From positions 2,989,647 to 3,053,646 of the forward strand of contig NZ_CP039903.1 of NCBI RefSeq assembly GCF_005221385.1: 64,000 nt of DNA, given 5' to 3'. The notes beneath the pieces are model-generated. The model worked only from the letters and a program-made list of their open reading frames with translations. It was not told the origin of the DNA and searched no databases. Shown here piece after piece: positions 46,702 to 56,710 of the stretch (the first letter of the stretch is position 1; each line of letters starts with the position of its first letter). Both the position numbers and the translations under genes were made by a program. This stretch comes from Agrobacterium tumefaciens. GTDB taxonomy: Bacteria > Pseudomonadota > Alphaproteobacteria > Rhizobiales > Rhizobiaceae.

Positions 46702-47802
46702 ATGGCCGCTATTGAAATCAGTCAGGTCTGCAAGGATTATCATGGCGGCGTGCGCGCCGTGCATCACGTCGATATCGACATCAGGGACGGTGAGTTCATC
46801 GTTCTCGTCGGCCCCTCCGGCTGCGGCAAGTCCACGCTCCTGCGCATGGTTGCCGGCCTTGAGGACATCTCCGAAGGCACGGTGAAGATCGGCGACCGGG
46901 TGGTCAATCAGGCCGATCCCGCTGACCGTGATATTGCCATGGTGTTCCAGAATTACGCGCTTTATCCGCATATGTCGGTGCGCCAGAACCTGGAATATGG
47001 GCTGAAGAACCGCAAGACGCCGAAGGCGGAGATCGATGCACGTGTGGCCGAAGCCGCCCGTATGCTGCAGCTCGAACCCTATCTGGAGCGCAAACCGCGC
47101 GCCCTTTCCGGCGGCCAGCGGCAGCGTGTCGCCATGGGCCGTGCCATCGTTCGCAAACCGGCGGCCTTCCTGTTCGATGAGCCTCTGTCTAACCTTGATG
47201 CAAAGCTGCGCGTCTCCATGCGCGGTGAAATCAAGCGCCTGCAAAAGCGCCTCGGCACCACATCCATCTATGTCACCCACGATCAGCTTGAGGCCATGAC
47301 GCTGGCTGATCGTCTGGTGGTGCTGAATGGCGGCCGCATCGAACAGATCGGCGCGCCGCTTGATGTCTATCACACCCCCGCCTCCACTTTCGTCGCCAGC
47401 TTCATCGGCTCTCCCGCCATGAACCTGCTGAATGCCGAGTTGCATGGTGATAGCCTCGCCATCGGTCCGTCACTGTTTGCGCTCAACGGTTTTGCACCCG
47501 CTTCGGGGTCGGTGACGGTGGGCATGCGGGCGGAGGATTTCCGCATTGCCGCGGCGGGCGAGCAGGGCCTTGCGCTGCGTGTCGATTATATCGAGGAACT
47601 GGGTTCGCAGCGCCTTGTGCATGGCATGATCGGCGATCAGAACCTGACAGTGGCTTTCCCGCCGGATGTTGAGGTTCCGTCCGCATTGTCGGTGACGATA
47701 GCGCCGGAAAAACTGCACTTCTTCTCCAACGAAACCGGCAAGCGCATCGCCGGCAAGGCGGAACAGATCAAGGTACAGACCGCGCAGCTGGCGACGGCCT
47801 GA
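46702..47802 (+). CDS. ugpC: Glycerol-3-phosphate ABC transporter ATPase UgpC
   Basis: 366-residue ATPase of the MalK/UgpC class. Walker [10 protein letters not shown] (about 37-45), signature [15 protein letters not shown] (about 134), Walker [17 protein letters not shown] and switch His in [16 protein letters not shown]-terminal TOBE/OB domain (about 240-366). Starts 11 bases after ugpE with GGAG before the ATG. Completes the transporter; no glpQ/ugpQ phosphodiesterase is seen nearby. Confidence 0.96.
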   Translation: MAAIEISQVCKDYHGGVRAVHHVDIDIRDGEFIVLVGPSGCGKSTLLRMVAGLEDISEGTVKIGDRVVNQADPADRDIAMVFQNYALYPHMSVRQNLEYGLKNRKTPKAEIDARVAEAARMLQLEPYLERKPRALSGGQRQRVAMGRAIVRKPAAFLFDEPLSNLDAKLRVSMRGEIKRLQKRLGTTSIYVTHDQLEAMTLADRLVVLNGGRIEQIGAPLDVYHTPASTFVASFIGSPAMNLLNAELHGDSLAIGPSLFALNGFAPASGSVTVGMRAEDFRIAAAGEQGLALRVDYIEELGSQRLVHGMIGDQNLTVAFPPDVEVPSALSVTIAPEKLHFFSNETGKRIAGKAEQIKVQTAQLATA

Positions 47803-47815
47803 TCACCTCGGAAGA

Positions 47816-47846
47816 AATCGGCGCGATGACTAAAATTGCGCCGATT
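47816..47846 (+). terminator. Possible terminator after ugpC
   Basis: Arms AATCGGCGC and GCGCCGATT with a 13-base loop, 13 bases after the ugpC stop. There is no T-run, so it could be a 3' stabiliser rather than a true rho-independent terminator. Confidence 0.45.
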
Positions 47847-47912
47847 GTCAAAACCGCTTTGTTACGATCCCGATGATAGAAGACCTCCAATATTTCACGG
47901 GGGTTTTCTAAT

Positions 47913-48425
47913 ATGTCGTTCAAAATGATGTTCGCGGCGGCTGCAACCATGGCGATCCGCACGGTGCCAATATTGCCGGCCTATCTGCGCGGAGCAAAAG
48001 ACGAGGCCGTTGTCAGCGCGTCTTGCACCGATCTGCGGCTTCAGCCAGCCCCCATCAATCCCGACTGGATCATTTCCGGCGATCCCCAGGCGCGTGCGGC
48101 CGATCATTCCAGAAGCGGCGACCGCGCTTCCAGCACCGCCATGTGGGATTGCACGGCCGGTGAGTTCCGCTGGTTCTTCGGCTGGGATGAAACCGTCTAT
48201 ATTCTGGAAGGCGAGGTGCATGTGACGGCCGAAGACGGTTCGGTCAGCATCCTGCGGGTTGGCGACGTCGCCTATTTCCGGGCTGGAACATGGGCCACCT
48301 GGCGGGTAGATGACTATGTCCGCAAGGTCGCCTTCATGCGCCGTCCGTTCCCCAGGGCGCTGGCTCTCGCCTATCGCGTCAAGAACAAGCTGTTTTCGGG
48401 CAGTTCCTACAAGCTGGCCGCCTGA
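47913..48425 (+). CDS. Cupin domain protein (Cupin_3/DUF861 type)
   Basis: 170 residues. A single RmlC-like cupin at about 75-155: MWDCTAGEFRWFFGWDETVYILEGEVHVTAEDGS and LRVGDVAYFRAGTWATWRVDDYVRKV. The usual metal-binding His are not present in full, so it may be a non-metal cupin. The N-terminal ~30 residues (FAAAATMAIRTVPILPAY) are hydrophobic but not clearly a signal. Stands alone after ugp; function unknown. Confidence 0.9.
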   Translation: MSFKMMFAAAATMAIRTVPILPAYLRGAKDEAVVSASCTDLRLQPAPINPDWIISGDPQARAADHSRSGDRASSTAMWDCTAGEFRWFFGWDETVYILEGEVHVTAEDGSVSILRVGDVAYFRAGTWATWRVDDYVRKVAFMRRPFPRALALAYRVKNKLFSGSSYKLAA

Positions 48426-48668
48426 ACTGGTAAAATAGCCGGGTCGGTGGAACCCACCCGGCTCCACCGGCGGAATTGTGAAGGTTCAATAAAACTCACA
48501 CAAGCCACCGCTTGCAGCAGTTGCCTTTGAATGGTCGCTGCCCTACATCTTCAGGGTTTTCTGAAGCATTTCCGGGGTTCTCCCGGTCCTGCAGGGAATT
48601 TTGAAAAGACGGGACAGTGGGCACTGTGGGCCGGTAAGGCGTCCGCATGCTGCAAGAGGAACATGCGC

Positions 48669-49628
48669 ATGGCGAAGATCAAGAACGTCGCGATCCAGAT
48701 GGATCATGTCTCCGGCATCAACATTGCCGGTGATTCCACCTTCGCCATGAGCCTTGAGGCGCAGGCGCGCGGATACCGGCTGTTCCACTATACGCCAGAG
48801 CGTCTTTCCATGCGTGACGGCAAGATTTACGCCGCCGTCGAGCAGATGGAACTGCGTGACATAAAGGGTGACCATTTCTCGCTGTCAGAGCCGGAGCGCG
48901 TCGATCTTTCGACCATGGATGTCATCCATCTGCGTCAGGATCCGCCATTCGACATGGCATACATCACCTCCACCCATCTGCTGGAGCGCATTCATCCCAA
49001 AACACTTGTTGTCAATGACCCGGCCTGGGTGCGCAACTCGCCGGAAAAGATTTTCGTCACCGAATTCGCCGATCTGATGCCGAAGACGCTGATCACCAAG
49101 GACGTGGCCGAGATTGCCCGTTTCCGCAATGAAATGGGCGATATCATCCTCAAGCCGCTTTATGGCAATGGCGGTGCGGGTGTCTTCCATTCGGCGCGTG
49201 ATGACCGCAATTTCTCCTCCCTGCTGGAAATGTTCGGCCAGATGTTCCGCGAGCCCTATATCGCCCAGGAATATCTGCCTGACGTCCGCAAGGGCGACAA
49301 GCGTATCCTCCTGGTGGATGGCGAGCCGGTGGGCGCAATCAACCGCGTGCCGGCGGAAAACGATGCCCGTTCCAACATGCATGCCGGTGGCCGGCCAGAG
49401 CCGACGGAACTGACGGCGCGCGAGAAGGAAATCTGCCGTCGTATCGGTCCCGCCCTGCGCGAGCGTGGTTTCCTCTTTGTTGGTATTGATGTGATCGGCG
49501 ATTATCTCACCGAGATCAACGTCACCTCACCGACCGGCATTCGTGAGGTGCAGAAATTCGGCGGCGCCGATGTGGCAAGCCTATTGTGGGACGCCATCGA
49601 GAAAAAGCGCGAAGCTCAGGATTTCTGA
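48669..49628 (+). CDS. gshB: Glutathione synthetase
   Basis: 319-residue ATP-grasp ligase joining gamma-glutamylcysteine and glycine, second step of glutathione synthesis. [28 protein letters not shown] (N-domain), [44 protein letters not shown] (ATP-grasp loop) and [21 protein letters not shown]. The start at 48669 has AGAGGA 8 bases before it; the longer frame adds implausible sequence. Confidence 0.97.
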   Translation: MAKIKNVAIQMDHVSGINIAGDSTFAMSLEAQARGYRLFHYTPERLSMRDGKIYAAVEQMELRDIKGDHFSLSEPERVDLSTMDVIHLRQDPPFDMAYITSTHLLERIHPKTLVVNDPAWVRNSPEKIFVTEFADLMPKTLITKDVAEIARFRNEMGDIILKPLYGNGGAGVFHSARDDRNFSSLLEMFGQMFREPYIAQEYLPDVRKGDKRILLVDGEPVGAINRVPAENDARSNMHAGGRPEPTELTAREKEICRRIGPALRERGFLFVGIDVIGDYLTEINVTSPTGIREVQKFGGADVASLLWDAIEKKREAQDF

Positions 49629-49703
49629 AGCGATTTGCCGACCGAACCCCGTTTGTTCCGTGGGTACAACTAGACACAACTAAAATACATCGCCCGCGTG
49701 AAA

Positions 49704-49732
49704 TTGTTCACCGGATGTTCTTGTTTTATTCT
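49704..49732 (+). promoter_or_regulatory. LexA-type SOS box and promoter upstream of comM
   Basis: GTTC-ACCGGAT-GTTC (49706-49720) exactly matches the alphaproteobacterial LexA operator GTTC-N7-GTTC. It overlaps TTGTTC (49704-49709, candidate -35), and TATTCT (49727-49732, candidate -10) lies 17 bases downstream of that hexamer. A bound repressor would block this promoter. Confidence 0.8.
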
Positions 49733-49813
49733 TTGCCTTATGGCACGTTGCTTGCGGGTGGCCGCCATGGGGCATGAAGCTCTGATGTCGCGGCCGGTTT
49801 GCGGGGGCAGGCC

Positions 49814-51346
49814 ATGGTGGCGAAGGTCAATACGGTTGCATTTCAGGGCATAGAGGGTGTGCCCGTCGAGGTGCAGGTCATGGTCGCACCCGGAAAGGTC
49901 GGCATCCAGATCGTCGGCCTGCCGGACAAGGCAGTGGCGGAAAGCCGGGAGCGGGTGCAGGCGGCGCTACATGCTTCTGGTCTGGCGCTTCCGGCGAAAA
50001 AGGTGACCGTCAATCTCGCGCCTGCCGATCTGCCAAAGGAAGGATCGCATTTCGATCTTCCCATTGCTCTGGGGCTCATGGCCGCTTTGGGCGCCATACC
50101 GGCAGAGGCGCTTGGCCAATATGTGGTTCTCGGCGAACTCAATCTCGATGGCACCATCGGCATGGTCTCAGGCGCGCTGCCGGCGGCCATTGGTGCCAAC
50201 GCTCTCGGCAAGGGCTTGATCTGCCCGGCTGAAAGCGGTCCGGAAGCGGCCTGGGCCGGAGCGGGCATCGATATTCTCGCCCCGCGCAGCCTCATAGCGC
50301 TTGCCAATCATTTTCGCGGCACGCAGCTGCTTTCGCGCCCCGTGCCCGCCATCCGGACCAGTCCAGTCAATCTGCCGGACCTTGCCGATATCAAGGGGCA
50401 GGAAAGCGCCAGACGTGCGCTGGAGGTGGCAGCGGCCGGCGGTCATAATCTGCTGATGGTCGGCCCACCCGGCTCCGGCAAATCCATGCTTGCCGCCCGC
50501 CTGCCCTCCATCCTGCCACCTCTTGAGGCAGCGGAGCTGCTGGAAGTGTCCATGGTTCATTCCATCGCTGGCCAATTGTCGGGTGGCAAGCTTTCAGACC
50601 GCAGGCCGTTCCGCACGCCGCATCATTCCGCCACCATGGCGGCTTTGATTGGTGGAGGGTTGCGCGCCAGACCGGGTGAGGCCTCACTTGCCCATCACGG
50701 CGTTCTTTTTCTGGATGAATTCCCGGAATTTTCGCCCCAGGTGCTGGATGCTTTGCGCCAGCCGCTGGAGACCGGCGAATGCATCATCGCGCGGGCCAAT
50801 CACCGCGTCAGCTATCCGGCGCAAATCCAGCTCGTCGCGGCGATGAACCCCTGCCGATGCGGTATGGCAGGGGAGCCGGGCTTTACCTGCGCCAGAGGTC
50901 CGCGTTGTGTGGCCGACTATCAGGGCCGCATTTCCGGCCCGCTGATGGATCGCATTGATATCCGTATTGATGTTCCCGCCGTTTCCGCCACGGACCTCAT
51001 CCGCCCCGTCGCGTCCGAGCCGAGCGCGGTGGTTGCCGCCCGTGTCGCCAGTGCCCGCCTCGCCCAGCAGGAGCGTTATGCGGCGGCGGGGTTTCCTGCC
51101 ATCCGCACAAATGCCCGCTGCACGACAACCCTGATCGAAAAATATGCCGAGCCGGATGCGTCCGGGCTGCAATTGCTGCGCGATGCCGCCGAACGGTTGA
51201 AATTTTCCGCACGCGGTTATCATCGTATTCTGAAGGTCGCGCGAACATTGGCCGATCTGGACGGAAAACAGACGGTCGGCCGCATCCATGTGGCGGAAGC
51301 CGTGTCCTATCGTATCGCGGGCGAGAGGCTGCCGACAGCGGCTTGA
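49814..51346 (+). CDS. comM: ComM/YifB-type Mg-chelatase-like AAA+ ATPase
   Basis: 510-residue AAA+ helicase-like protein; ComM acts in branch migration during natural transformation and recombination. N-terminal Lon-protease-like substrate domain (about 1-170), AAA+ with GPPGSGKSMLAARLPSILPP (Walker A) and GVLFLDEFPEF (Walker B), the Cys-rich NPCRCGMAGEPGFTCARGPRC insertion, and a C-terminal helical lid. Start chosen at 49814 (MVAKVNTVAFQGIEG); the ORF opens 15 bases earlier. A LexA box lies about 95 bases upstream. Confidence 0.95.
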   Translation: MVAKVNTVAFQGIEGVPVEVQVMVAPGKVGIQIVGLPDKAVAESRERVQAALHASGLALPAKKVTVNLAPADLPKEGSHFDLPIALGLMAALGAIPAEALGQYVVLGELNLDGTIGMVSGALPAAIGANALGKGLICPAESGPEAAWAGAGIDILAPRSLIALANHFRGTQLLSRPVPAIRTSPVNLPDLADIKGQESARRALEVAAAGGHNLLMVGPPGSGKSMLAARLPSILPPLEAAELLEVSMVHSIAGQLSGGKLSDRRPFRTPHHSATMAALIGGGLRARPGEASLAHHGVLFLDEFPEFSPQVLDALRQPLETGECIIARANHRVSYPAQIQLVAAMNPCRCGMAGEPGFTCARGPRCVADYQGRISGPLMDRIDIRIDVPAVSATDLIRPVASEPSAVVAARVASARLAQQERYAAAGFPAIRTNARCTTTLIEKYAEPDASGLQLLRDAAERLKFSARGYHRILKVARTLADLDGKQTVGRIHVAEAVSYRIAGERLPTAA

Positions 51347-51397
51347 GCCGTGATGCTTGCGCGCTTTGTTGGAAGATGCGGGGCATTCTGAAACGCA

Positions 51398-51424
51398 TAT
51401 GCCGCCAGCGGTGCCGGCGGCATA
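51398..51424. terminator. Hairpin between convergent comM and cysK
   Basis: Arms TATGCCGCC and GGCGGCATA around 9 bases, 52 bases after the comM stop. There is no T-run, so it may be a weak terminator serving one or both convergent genes. Confidence 0.4.
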
Positions 51425-51472
51425 ATCAACTTCGATTCTTTGGTTCGCGATCGCGCGTACCGGATGGGGTCG

Positions 51473-52441
51473 TTAGAGCCCAAGCCCTTCAAAAAGCGCC
51501 GTCGAAAGGTAACGTTCCGCGAAGGAAGGAACGATGACGACGATGTTCTTGCCGGCATTTTCCTCGCGCGCGCCGACCTTGATTGCCGCCGCCAATGCTG
51601 CACCCGAGGAGATGCCGACGGGCACGCCTTCGAGCCGCGCGGCAAGACGTGCGATTTCGAAAGCCTCGTCATTGGTGACGGTGACGATCTCGTCATAAAT
51701 TCCGGTATCGAGGATGGCAGGTGCAAAACCGGCGCCGATGCCCTGAATCTTGTGCGGGCCGGGGTTGCCGCCGGAAAGCACCGGGCTGTCGGCGGGTTCA
51801 ACCGCAATGACCTTCACCTCCGGTTTGCGGGATTTCAGAACCTGACCGGTGCCGGTGATCGTGCCGCCCGTGCCGATGCCGGAAACGAGAATGTCGACCG
51901 TCCCGTCGGTATCGTTCCAGATTTCTTCTGCCGTCGTCTTGCGGTGAATATCCGGATTGGCGGGGTTTTCGAATTGCTGCGGTATGATGGCGTCGGGCAG
52001 CGTCGCAGCCAGTTCCTGCGCCTTGGCGATTGCGCCCTTCATGCCCTTCGGGCCTTCGGTCAACACCAGTTCGGCACCGAGCAGGGCGAGCATTTTGCGG
52101 CGTTCGACCGACATGGTTTCCGGCATGGTCAGGATCAGCTTGTAGCCCTTGGCGGCGGCAGCAAAGGCGAGCGCGATGCCGGTATTGCCGGAGGTCGGCT
52201 CCACCAGCGTTGTCTTGCCGGGGGTGATCTTGCCCTGCGCTTCCAGCGCTTCGATCATGGCAACACCGATGCGGTCCTTCACGGAGGCAATGGGGTTGAA
52301 AAATTCCAGCTTGGCGAGCAGGTTGGCCTTGACGCCCTTTTCTTTCGCCAGCTTGTCCAGCCGCACGATCGGCGTATCGCCGATTGTTTCCGTAATCGAG
52401 GAATAGACGCGTCCGCGTCCGGGCTTTCTGGCTTCGGGCAT
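51473..52441 (-). CDS. cysK: Cysteine synthase A (O-acetylserine sulfhydrylase)
   Basis: 322-residue PLP enzyme making cysteine from O-acetylserine and sulfide. PLP Lys in [21 protein letters not shown], substrate-binding [17 protein letters not shown], phosphate-binding [16 protein letters not shown]. The start at 52441 has GGAGAG upstream. Convergent with comM. Could also be annotated as cysK-family generally, as CysM differs mainly in substrate loop. Confidence 0.95.
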   Translation of the reverse strand: MPEARKPGRGRVYSSITETIGDTPIVRLDKLAKEKGVKANLLAKLEFFNPIASVKDRIGVAMIEALEAQGKITPGKTTLVEPTSGNTGIALAFAAAAKGYKLILTMPETMSVERRKMLALLGAELVLTEGPKGMKGAIAKAQELAATLPDAIIPQQFENPANPDIHRKTTAEEIWNDTDGTVDILVSGIGTGGTITGTGQVLKSRKPEVKVIAVEPADSPVLSGGNPGPHKIQGIGAGFAPAILDTGIYDEIVTVTNDEAFEIARLAARLEGVPVGISSGAALAAAIKVGAREENAGKNIVVIVPSFAERYLSTALFEGLGL

Positions 52442-52596
52442 GATGCTCTCCTGTATGAAGGCCACAGAATAGTGACCGCAAGATTTGAGCGGCAGAATAG
52501 GAGCAATCGCCCTGTCAGGCTAGCGAACGTTCATCCTTATATGGTCGGTTTACCGGAAAAATTTCACGATAAAACGGGTAAATGCACGAAATTATT

Positions 52597-53214
52597 TTAG
52601 GTGCTGCGGATGGCGATCATGGTCGCCGTCCCGGCCAGAATGCCCGCTGCCGTGCGATTGAGGATCGTCAGTGCGCTTGGCCGTTTCAGGAGGTTGCGCG
52701 CCTTGGCTGCAAGCAGGATGTAGGGCAACAGAACGGCCATCAACACGACGAAGGTGAGGGCGAGAAGTGTCGCATATTCCGACGGGCCGATCATGCGGAT
52801 GTCGATCAGCGTCGGCACCAGCGCCACATAAAACAGCATGGTTTTCGGGTTGCCGAGCGTGATCAACAGGCCGGACAGGAAGGACATCGGCATGCTGGTG
52901 CTTTTTTTCGCCTTCAGGTCCTGCGGCAAAAGGCCGGCGGTCCACAGCTTCCAGGCGATGTAGAGGAGATAGGCCGCGCCGGCGAATTTCAGAACCATGA
53001 AGGCTTCCTGAAAGGTCTGGGCCACGAAGGCCAGCCCCAGTATTACGCCGGTCAGGTAGATCATGTCGCCCAGCACCAGCCCGAGGCCCATGAAGAAGGT
53101 TTCCCGAAAGCCCGAACCCAGCGCCCGCGCCACGATGGCCGTCATGCCGGGGCCGGGAATCGCGGCGGCGATAAAAAGGGCGGTGGCATAGGCTAGAAGG
53201 GTCGTCAGTGTCAT
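52597..53214 (-). CDS. LysE-family amino-acid/metabolite exporter
   Basis: 205-residue inner-membrane exporter of the LysE/RhtB type with six hydrophobic helices. N-terminal AAAIPGPGMTAIVARALGSGFRE is the family's PGP signature region; FLSGLLITLGNPKTMLFYVALVPTLID is the second conserved helix region. ATG at 53214 is preferred over 53220 because GGGAA is better spaced. Substrate unknown. Divergent from none; sits between cysK and dut on the minus strand. Confidence 0.93.
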   Translation of the reverse strand: MTLTTLLAYATALFIAAAIPGPGMTAIVARALGSGFRETFFMGLGLVLGDMIYLTGVILGLAFVAQTFQEAFMVLKFAGAAYLLYIAWKLWTAGLLPQDLKAKKSTSMPMSFLSGLLITLGNPKTMLFYVALVPTLIDIRMIGPSEYATLLALTFVVLMAVLLPYILLAAKARNLLKRPSALTILNRTAAGILAGTATMIAIRST

Positions 53215-53290
53215 GATCATGTTTCCCGGAAATCCGCTAGATCAATAGCGAAATTGCCGGGTAAAAACAATCGATCATGCGGCTTGCCGG

Positions 53291-53761
53291 TCAGATCCCG
53301 GTCGAACCGAAACCGCCGGCGCCGCGCGCCGTCTCGGAGGTTTCCGTCACTTCGCTCACGGCAACCTGCGTCACCGGCGCGATCACCATCTGTGCAATGC
53401 GCATGCCGCGTTCGATGGTGAAATCATCCTGTCCCAGATTGGCGAGAATGACCTTCACTTCGCCGCGATAATCGCTGTCCACCGTGCCGGGGGAGTTGAG
53501 GCAGGTGATGCCGTTCTTGATGGCAAGGCCGGAGCGGGGGCGGATTTGCGCCTCGTAACCGTGCGGGACTTCGAAGATAAAGCCGGTCGGCACCAGCACC
53601 CTTTCGCCGGGTTTCAGCGTCAGCGGTTGGTCTGCAGGCACGGCGGCGCGCAGGTCCATGCCGGCAGCACCGCCGGTCTCATAGGACGGCAATTCCAGGC
53701 CTGCACCATTGGCGAGGCGGACGAGGCGAAGAGGGGGGCGATTGTCGTTTTGAACGGTCAT
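53291..53761 (-). CDS. dut: dUTP diphosphatase
   Basis: 156-residue trimeric dUTPase removing dUTP and making dUMP. Motifs: AGMDLRAA (1), [11 protein letters not shown] (2), [18 protein letters not shown] (3), [10 protein letters not shown] (4) and GAGGFGSTG (5, the C-terminal arm that closes the active site). All five are intact. The start is divergent from prfC with an 89-base gap. Confidence 0.97.
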   Translation of the reverse strand: MTVQNDNRPPLRLVRLANGAGLELPSYETGGAAGMDLRAAVPADQPLTLKPGERVLVPTGFIFEVPHGYEAQIRPRSGLAIKNGITCLNSPGTVDSDYRGEVKVILANLGQDDFTIERGMRIAQMVIAPVTQVAVSEVTETSETARGAGGFGSTGI

Positions 53762-53850
53762 GCGGCATTAGTTTGCCGAGATCGCGGCAAGGTCAATTGC
53801 AAATGCGGGCCTGAAACGCTAGATAGCCCGCAATTCACAGGATTTGTCAG

Positions 53851-55434
53851 ATGGCCGAAACACTTGCCGAGGCGGTCTCCCGCCGCCGCACCTTTGCTAT
53901 TATCGCGCACCCGGACGCGGGTAAGACCACGCTCACTGAAAAACTGCTGCTGTTCGGCGGAGCGATCCAGCTTGCCGGTGAAGTGAAGGCGAAAAAGGAT
54001 CGCATCCAGACCCGTTCGGACTGGATGAAGATCGAGCGCGAGCGCGGCATCTCGGTTGTCACCTCGGTCATGACCTTCGAATATAACGACCGCGTCTTCA
54101 ACATTCTCGATACGCCCGGCCACGAAGACTTCGCCGACGATACCTACCGCACGCTGACGGCGGTGGATGCGGCGATCATGGTCATCGACGCCGCCAAGGG
54201 TATCGAGCCGCGCACGCTGAAGCTGTTTGAAGTCTGCCGCATGCGCGATATCCCGATCATCACCTTCATCAACAAGATGGACCGCGAAAGCCGCGATCCC
54301 TTCGAGATTCTGGATGAGGTCGAGGAAAAGCTGGCGCTCGATACTGCGCCGATCACCTGGCCGGTCGGACGGGCGAAAAGCTTCTGCGGCGCCTATAATC
54401 TCGCCGAAAATACCTTTCGCGGCAATGATACGCAGGTGGAGGGCCTTTCGGTCAATGGCCCGCAGGCAGTCGCCGATAGGCTGCCGGAAAATGAACGCAA
54501 GGTCTTTGTCGAGGAAACGGAACTGGCGCTGGAAGCCTGCCGCCCCTTCGACCGCCAGGCGTTTCTCGAAGGTCATATGACGCCGGTGTTCTTCGGTTCG
54601 GCGCTGCGCAATTTCGGTGTGCGCGACCTCATCAATGCGCTCGGCGATTTCGCGCCGCCGCCGCGCGATCAGGTAGCGGATACCCGCACCGTGCATGCGG
54701 CGGAAGACAGGATGACGGCTTTCGTCTTCAAGATTCAGGCCAATATGGACCCCAACCACCGCGACCGCATCGCCTTTGCCCGTATCTGCTCCGGCAAGCT
54801 GGAGCGCGGCATGAAGGCGCGCCTGTCGCGCACCGGCAAGCAGATGGGGCTCACCGCGCCGCAATTCTTCTTCGCCTCGCAGCGCCAGCTGGCTGATACG
54901 GCCTTTGCGGGTGATGTGGTCGGCATTCCCAACCACGGCACACTGCGCATTGGTGATACGCTGACCGAGGGTGAAAACCTCGTCTTCCAGGGCGTTCCGA
55001 ACTTCTCGCCGGAAATCCTGCGCCGCGTGCGGCTGGAAGATGCGATGAAAGCGAAGAAGCTGAAGGAGGCCCTGCAGCAGATGGCGGAAGAGGGCGTCGT
55101 ACAGCTCTTCTCGCCGGAAGACGGCTCGCCGGCTATCGTCGGTGTCGTTGGCGCGCTTCAGCTTGATGTGTTGAAGGAACGGCTGATGGGCGAATACGGC
55201 CTGCCGGTCTCCTTCGAAATGTCGCGCTTTTCCGTCTGCCGCTGGATTTCCTCCGATCAGCCGGCGGAAATGGACAAGTTCCTCAACGTCAAGCGCGGCG
55301 ATATCGCCCGCGATCTGGATGGCGATCCGGTGTTTCTGGCGCAGGACGCCTTCTCATTGCGCTATGAGTCCGAGCGTTTTCCGGCGATCAAGATGGTCGC
55401 GATCAAGGAATATCACGTCGCCAAGGCGGCGTGA
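53851..55434 (+). CDS. prfC: Peptide chain release factor 3
   Basis: 527-residue translational GTPase that recycles RF1/RF2 after termination. G1 AHPDAGKTTLTEKLLLFGG, G3 DTPGHEDFADDTYR, G4 NKMDRE, then RF3 domains II and III with LDVLKERLMGEYGLPVSFE. Full length. The start is at 53851; a weak purine stretch precedes it. Followed by coaBC after a 70-base gap. Confidence 0.98.
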   Translation: MAETLAEAVSRRRTFAIIAHPDAGKTTLTEKLLLFGGAIQLAGEVKAKKDRIQTRSDWMKIERERGISVVTSVMTFEYNDRVFNILDTPGHEDFADDTYRTLTAVDAAIMVIDAAKGIEPRTLKLFEVCRMRDIPIITFINKMDRESRDPFEILDEVEEKLALDTAPITWPVGRAKSFCGAYNLAENTFRGNDTQVEGLSVNGPQAVADRLPENERKVFVEETELALEACRPFDRQAFLEGHMTPVFFGSALRNFGVRDLINALGDFAPPPRDQVADTRTVHAAEDRMTAFVFKIQANMDPNHRDRIAFARICSGKLERGMKARLSRTGKQMGLTAPQFFFASQRQLADTAFAGDVVGIPNHGTLRIGDTLTEGENLVFQGVPNFSPEILRRVRLEDAMKAKKLKEALQQMAEEGVVQLFSPEDGSPAIVGVVGALQLDVLKERLMGEYGLPVSFEMSRFSVCRWISSDQPAEMDKFLNVKRGDIARDLDGDPVFLAQDAFSLRYESERFPAIKMVAIKEYHVAKAA

Positions 55435-55469
55435 TATCAGCCGGATTGCACTTTGAATGCCAAGGGCTT

Positions 55470-55493
55470 AGTTTCCCGGTGAAACGGGAAACT
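55470..55493 (+). promoter_or_regulatory. Inverted repeat just upstream of coaBC
   Basis: AGTTTCCCG and CGGGAAACT around GTGAAA form a perfect 9-base stem ending 11 bases before the coaBC ATG. No T-run follows. It may be an operator or may shape the coaBC leader. Confidence 0.5.
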
Positions 55494-55504
55494 GGTCCGG
55501 CATC

Positions 55505-56710
55505 ATGACGCTTTCAGGCAAACATATTCTCCTCATCATCTCCGGCGGCATCGCGGCCTATAAGAGCCTCGATCTTATCCGCCGCCTGAAAGAGCGCGGC
55601 GCGAAGGTGACGCCGGTCATGACGAAGGGCGCGCAGGAGTTCGTCACGCCGCTGGCCGTTGGCGTGCTGTCGGCCACCCACGTTTTCACGGAACTTTTTT
55701 CCAGACAGGACGAGCAGGATGTCGGCCATATCAGGCTGGCGCGTGACTGCGACCTCGTGCTGGTGGCGCCCGCCACTGCCGATTTGATGGCCAAGATGGC
55801 GCAAGGCCTGGCAGACGATCTTGCATCCACCATTCTTCTCGCGACGGATCGCAAGGTGTTGGTGGCTCCGGCAATGAACCCGAAAATGTGGACGGCGAAA
55901 CCGACGCTGCGTAATGTCGAAACGCTGAAAAAAGACGGCGTGTTTTTCATAGGTCCCATGGCTGGTGAGATGGCGGAGAAGGGCGAGGCAGGTTTTGGCC
56001 GTATGGCCGAGCCATTGCAGATCGTCGAAGCCGTTGCCGCACTGCTGAATGAGGGGCCAAAGCCGCTGAAGGGCAGAACGGCCATCGTGACCTCCGGTCC
56101 CACGCATGAACCGATTGACCCGGTGCGCTACATCGCCAACCGCTCCTCGGGCAAGCAGGGCCATGCCATTGCGGCGGCTCTGGCTGAGCTGGGGGCAGAG
56201 GTCACGCTGGTCTCAGGGCCTGTCACCATCGCCGATCCCGCCGGGGTCACGACGATCCATGTCGAGCGCGCCGAAGAGATGCGCGATGCGGTAATTTCGC
56301 GGCTTCCGGTGGATATCGCCGTTATGGTCGCCGCCGTCGCCGACTGGCGGGTGACAGGTTCATCGCAACAGAAGATCAAGAAGCAGCCTGGCGATGCGCC
56401 GCCCGCGCTGCAATTGACGGAAAACCCCGATATTCTCAAAACCGTTGGTCACCACGAAAAGCGCCCGAAGATTGTGGTGGGCTTCGCCGCCGAAACGCAG
56501 GATGTCGAGAAGAACGGCCGGGCGAAGCTGGAGCGCAAGGGCGCGGATTATATTGTCGCCAATGATGTCTCGGCTGAAACCGGCATCATGGGCGGAGACC
56601 GCAACAGCGTGAAGATCATCTCGGCGGAGGGCGTCGAGGCCTGGCCGGATCTCGACAAGGCCGACGTCGCCAAACGTCTGGCTGCCCTTATCGCGGAGAA
56701 GCTCGCATGA
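55505..56710 (+). CDS. coaBC: Bifunctional phosphopantothenoylcysteine decarboxylase/synthetase (CoaBC)
   Basis: 401-residue enzyme carrying out two steps of coenzyme A synthesis. N-terminal flavin decarboxylase CoaC (about 1-185; ISGGIAAYKSLDLIRRL, LARDCDLVLVAPATADLMAKMAQG, PAMNPKMW with the catalytic Asn), C-terminal synthetase CoaB (about 190-401; TSGPTHEPIDPVRYIANRSSGKQGHAIA). Its stop overlaps the MmcQ gene start (ATGA). Confidence 0.97.
   Translation: MTLSGKHILLIISGGIAAYKSLDLIRRLKERGAKVTPVMTKGAQEFVTPLAVGVLSATHVFTELFSRQDEQDVGHIRLARDCDLVLVAPATADLMAKMAQGLADDLASTILLATDRKVLVAPAMNPKMWTAKPTLRNVETLKKDGVFFIGPMAGEMAEKGEAGFGRMAEPLQIVEAVAALLNEGPKPLKGRTAIVTSGPTHEPIDPVRYIANRSSGKQGHAIAAALAELGAEVTLVSGPVTIADPAGVTTIHVERAEEMRDAVISRLPVDIAVMVAAVADWRVTGSSQQKIKKQPGDAPPALQLTENPDILKTVGHHEKRPKIVVGFAAETQDVEKNGRAKLERKGADYIVANDVSAETGIMGGDRNSVKIISAEGVEAWPDLDKADVAKRLAALIAEKLA

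Noticed and set aside
53758..54936. 392-codon minus-strand ORF
   Set aside because: Shadow of prfC, which has complete G motifs.
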